64,000 nt of DNA, from contig NZ_KQ948149.1 of assembly GCF_001513955.1 (NCBI RefSeq), forward strand, positions 344,227 through 408,226, read 5' to 3'. The position numbers and the translations under genes are program-made. Shown here in pieces: positions 61,364-64,000 of the stretch; position 1 is the first letter of the stretch; the number at the start of each line of letters is the position of its first letter. The notes beneath the pieces were generated by a model, which was given only the letters and a program-made list of their open reading frames with translations, did no database searches and was not told the origin of the DNA. Source of the DNA: Streptomyces pseudovenezuelae. GTDB lineage: Bacteria > Actinomycetota > Actinomycetes > Streptomycetales > Streptomycetaceae.

Positions 61364-62608
61364 GTGGGCTCGGGAGGGCTGGAGTTGCCCCCTGGTGACG
61401 AGGGTCACGAGGGGAACTCCCAAGACGCCCCGCCCGGCACGGTGTCCCTGGCACGGCCGATGGACGCGGGAGCGACGATCGGGCCGGAGCTGGACTGGGA
61501 CGCCGACGCCTGGCGCGAGGTGCGTACGCGCGCGCAGCGGGCGGGCCGTGCCTACATCTGGCTGAACCTCGTCGAACAGCGGCTACGGGCTGTCGTGGCC
61601 GCTGTTCTGCGTCCCATCTACGAACCCGTGCACGGCCACGACGACTGGGTGGTCGCGGCCGCCGGACCCGCCGGACAGGAGTGGGTCCAGCGCGCGGTCG
61701 CGGTCCGTGAGGTCAGCCGCCGCAAGGGCTATCTGCTCGACCCCGCCGACGACAACGTCCTCAGCTTCCTCACCCTGCCCCAGCTGCGCGAGCTGATGGT
61801 GCAGCACTGGCCGTGCTTCGAGCCCTACTTCGACGACCGCAGGGACGTCGAACTGGCCCTGGACGAGCTGGAGGTGACGCGCAACGTCGTCTCCCGCAAC
61901 CGGGCCCTGTCCGAGGCGGTCCTCGGCCAGGCCGAGCGCGCCGCCGCCAAGCTCCTGGAGATACTCGGCGCCGGCGGCGACGTGCCGTCCGCCCGCCGGC
62001 TGCCCGTCGACGCGGTCGAGGACCTGGTCGGCGACCGGTACGCCGACGTGGTCGCCGTGCACTCCGACCGGGTGCGGCTGCTGCGCCAGTTTCCCGCCGA
62101 GGACATCTTCGGCGGCGCCCGGCGCCTCGACGCCGTCGGTATCGGCCTCAACCTCCTCGTGCAGAACTTCTCCGGCCGCCGGCTGGTGCGTCTGGCCGAG
62201 GGCGGCTGCCGGGTGCGGCTGCTGTTCCTGAACCCGGCCTCCAGCGCGGTCAAGCGGCGCGAGCGGGAACTGGGTCTCAAGAGGGGCGAGTTGAGCCGGG
62301 CCGTCGAGATGAACATCCTGCACATGCGCCGGGTGCGCTCCAGGCTGCGCGACCCGGGCGCCTTCGAGATCCAGGTCTACGACGACACCCCGCGCTTCAC
62401 GGCCTACCTCGTGGACGGCGACGGCTCCGACGGCATCGCGGTCGTGCAGTCCTATCTGCGCCGGTCGCGGGGCATGGAGGCACCGGTCCTCGTGCTGCGC
62501 AACGGAAACCGGGTGGTCAAGGCGGGCGATGTGGACGACAGCGGTCTCTTCCCGACCTACCGCGAGGAGTTCGAGACGAACTGGGTGGATTCGCGTCCGG
62601 TGTCCTGA
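61364..62608 (+). CDS. SAV2148-type HEPN-domain protein
   Basis: About 414 residues. After a Gly-rich N-terminus come a helical HEPN-like region (about 50-200, with WLNLVEQRLRAVVAAVLRPIY and MVQHWPCFEPYFDDRRDVELAL) and a C-terminal alpha/beta domain (RLVRLAEGGCRVRLLFLNPAS, then LRDPGAFEIQVYDDTPRFTAYLV) that looks PLD-like in layout. HEPN domains are often RNases in toxin or defence systems, but the canonical RxxxxH motif is not obvious here. GTG 61364 has GGAAGG about 10 nt upstream; ATG 61322 and GTG 61310 are alternatives. Confidence 0.75.
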   Translation: MGSGGLELPPGDEGHEGNSQDAPPGTVSLARPMDAGATIGPELDWDADAWREVRTRAQRAGRAYIWLNLVEQRLRAVVAAVLRPIYEPVHGHDDWVVAAAGPAGQEWVQRAVAVREVSRRKGYLLDPADDNVLSFLTLPQLRELMVQHWPCFEPYFDDRRDVELALDELEVTRNVVSRNRALSEAVLGQAERAAAKLLEILGAGGDVPSARRLPVDAVEDLVGDRYADVVAVHSDRVRLLRQFPAEDIFGGARRLDAVGIGLNLLVQNFSGRRLVRLAEGGCRVRLLFLNPASSAVKRRERELGLKRGELSRAVEMNILHMRRVRSRLRDPGAFEIQVYDDTPRFTAYLVDGDGSDGIAVVQSYLRRSRGMEAPVLVLRNGNRVVKAGDVDDSGLFPTYREEFETNWVDSRPVS

Positions 62609-62728
62609 AGTGTCCCCGCTTTCCCGGGCGTCGGCGATGCCAAGCGGAATGCGGCCCTCTGACTGTCAGTGGCGCATGGGAAGGTGGAGACCACTGGGGG
62701 AAAGCACCACCAAGAAGGGGGACCGCCC

Positions 62729-63451
62729 ATGGGCTGGCACCGAGAGCTGCTGATCGGCTTCGACCTGGAAACCACCGGCACCGACCCGCGCGAGGCGCGC
62801 ATCGTCACCGGAGCCGTGATCGAGCTCAGGGACGGACAGCCCCTGGGGCGCCGGGAGTGGCTGGCGGACCCGGGCGTGGAGATCCCGGCGGACGCGGTGG
62901 CGGTCCACGGGATCAGCAACGAGCGGGCGGCCGCGGAGGGCCGTCCCGCCGACCAGGTCGCCGACGCCATCGCGGACGTCCTCGCGACCTACTGGAAGAC
63001 GGGCGTCCCGGTCGTCGCCTACAACGCCGCCTTCGACCTGAGCCTGCTCTCCGCCGAACTGCGCCGGTACGGCCTGCCGTCCCTGCGTGAGCGCCTCGGC
63101 GGCCTCGACCCGGCCCCGGTCATCGACCCGTACACCATCGACCGCTCGGTGGACCGCTACCGCCGTGGCAAGCGCAACCTCGAAGCGGTCTGCACGGAGT
63201 ACGGCGTCGCGCTCGACACCGCCCACGACGCCTGTGCCGACGCGCTCGCCGCGGCCCGGCTTGCCTGCGCGATAGCCGTGCGTCACCCGAAGGTCGCGGC
63301 CCTCGGCCCGGTGGAGCTGCACCACCGTCAGATCGAGTGGTATGCCGAGTGGGCGGCGGACTTCCAGAGCTTCCTGCGCCGCAAGGGCGACGCGACGGCC
63401 GTGGTCGACGGCGTCTGGCCGCTGCGCGAGCTGGCCGACGAGACGGTGTGA
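62729..63451 (+). CDS. DEDDh exonuclease (DNA polymerase III epsilon-like)
   Basis: A 240-residue 3'-5' exonuclease: motif I FDLETTGTDP, motif II AYNAAFDLSLL, motif III HDACADALAA with the catalytic His five residues before the last Asp. The C-terminal 60 residues are helical and basic. Proofreading-type or RNase-T-like exonucleases of this size are usually separate proteins in actinomycetes. ATG 62729 with GGGGGA upstream. Confidence 0.88.
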   Translation: MGWHRELLIGFDLETTGTDPREARIVTGAVIELRDGQPLGRREWLADPGVEIPADAVAVHGISNERAAAEGRPADQVADAIADVLATYWKTGVPVVAYNAAFDLSLLSAELRRYGLPSLRERLGGLDPAPVIDPYTIDRSVDRYRRGKRNLEAVCTEYGVALDTAHDACADALAAARLACAIAVRHPKVAALGPVELHHRQIEWYAEWAADFQSFLRRKGDATAVVDGVWPLRELADETV

Positions 63452-63458
63452 GCGGGCG

Positions 63459-63980
63459 TCACCCCGTCGGCGTGTCCGCGTGCGCAGGAGTCGCGACCGG
63501 CTCCACCCGCGGCTTCGCCACCCGCTGGAAGTCGGCCCCCGACATGCACAGCGACCGGTCCAGCCGGGCTGCGTTGAAGTACAGCCGGGGCTGCTTCACG
63601 ACCTCCGGATCGGCGACGACCTCCAGCTCGGGATCGAAACTGAACGGCAGCACCGTGCCGGGGATCGCGCGGGCCAGCCGCTCGGCGGTCTCCGCGTCGC
63701 TGAACCCGACATAGCGCGCGGCGTACAGCGCCCGGACCGCGTCCAGGTCCACGCGCCGGTCCCCGGGGACGACCGCGAGGACATGCCGGGTGGTCCGCCG
63801 GTCCACCTTGACCCGCAGCACGATGCACTTCGCGGCCTCGGAGGCGGGGTGCCCGCGCAGCGCGCACACGGCGTCCGTGGTGCCTTCGGGGGCGTGGTCG
63901 ATCAGCCGGTGCTCGACGCGGGAGGCGTCGAGAAGGGAGATCAGACGGTCGTAGGTGTCCTAGGCGTCGGCGCCGGGCAT
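63459..63980 (-). pseudogene. YbaK/EbsC-type aminoacyl-tRNA deacylase gene with an early stop codon
   Basis: The family N-terminus (DTYDRLISLLDASRVEHRL, then HAPEGTTDAVCALRGHPASE) is encoded in one frame up to ATG 63980, which has a good GGAGAGG ribosome site. Codon 7 in that frame is TAG (63962-63960). Downstream of it the frame is intact to the stop at 63459 and has the YbaK core (KCIVLRVKVDRRTTRHVL, GFSDAETAERLARAIPGTV). The only later standard start is GTG 63869, which would lose about 36 residues of the conserved fold. Most likely a nonsense mutation; re-initiation or a sequencing error are alternatives. Confidence 0.7.
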
Positions 63981-64000
63981 CGGGTGTCCTCTCCGGTGGG

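Overview
The window is high-GC DNA whose coding regions have G or C at most third codon positions, with many GTG and TTG starts and 4-bp stop/start overlaps. Its gene families (two conservons, a gamma-butyrolactone receptor/AfsA pair, geosmin synthase, a subtilisin-inhibitor-like protein, DUF6114/DUF6230, a SAV2148-type HEPN protein) point to a chromosomal region of a Streptomyces species or a very close relative. I see no tRNA, rRNA, CRISPR array, prophage or insertion sequence.

Region by region. 1-6.7 kb: a leftward glycosyltransferase operon, two OmpR-type two-component systems in opposite orientations, and a sugar-nucleotide epimerase broken by a 2-bp frameshift. 6.9-9.7 kb: a flavin electron-transfer operon (ferric-reductase-like membrane flavoprotein, tandem FMN-binding protein, ApbE flavinyltransferase), divergent from a two-component system with an 11-bp-phased direct repeat between them. 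9.7-11.8 kb: a GT39 membrane glycosyltransferase. 12-20 kb: an osmoprotectant ABC importer (ATPase and two permeases), then conservon 1 (cvnDCBA on the minus strand), then the importer's binding lipoprotein. 20.8-25.8 kb: conservon 2, apparently headed by a sugar-type binding lipoprotein. 26-30.3 kb: a decayed MFS exporter, a DUF6230-DUF6114 pair, a secreted protein preceded by a perfect 20-bp hairpin, and a membrane-anchored lytic polysaccharide monooxygenase. 30.6-32.4 kb: a secreted subtilase. 32.5-35 kb: a gamma-butyrolactone signalling group (divergent ScbR-like receptor and AfsA-like synthase, then a second receptor).

35-48 kb: a DUF89 phosphatase, a methyltransferase, a large STAND/TPR ATPase, a truncated ABC permease, geosmin synthase, and housekeeping-type enzymes (PDZ protein, metallophosphoesterase, M24 peptidase, APH-like protein, DUF1453). 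48-59 kb: the glycogen-to-trehalose genes glgX, treY and treZ on the minus strand, with treZ separated from treY by an FHA protein, two paralogous M14 carboxypeptidases and a subtilisin-inhibitor-like protein. 59-64 kb: a copper amine oxidase split over two genes, a HEPN protein, a DEDDh exonuclease, and a YbaK-type deacylase gene with an early stop codon.

Two themes recur. First, signal reception is dense: two two-component systems, two conservons each next to a solute-binding lipoprotein, and a butyrolactone circuit. Second, local decay is marked: four broken genes, one uncertain remnant, and three separate 134-202 bp direct duplications in non-coding or pseudogenic DNA.
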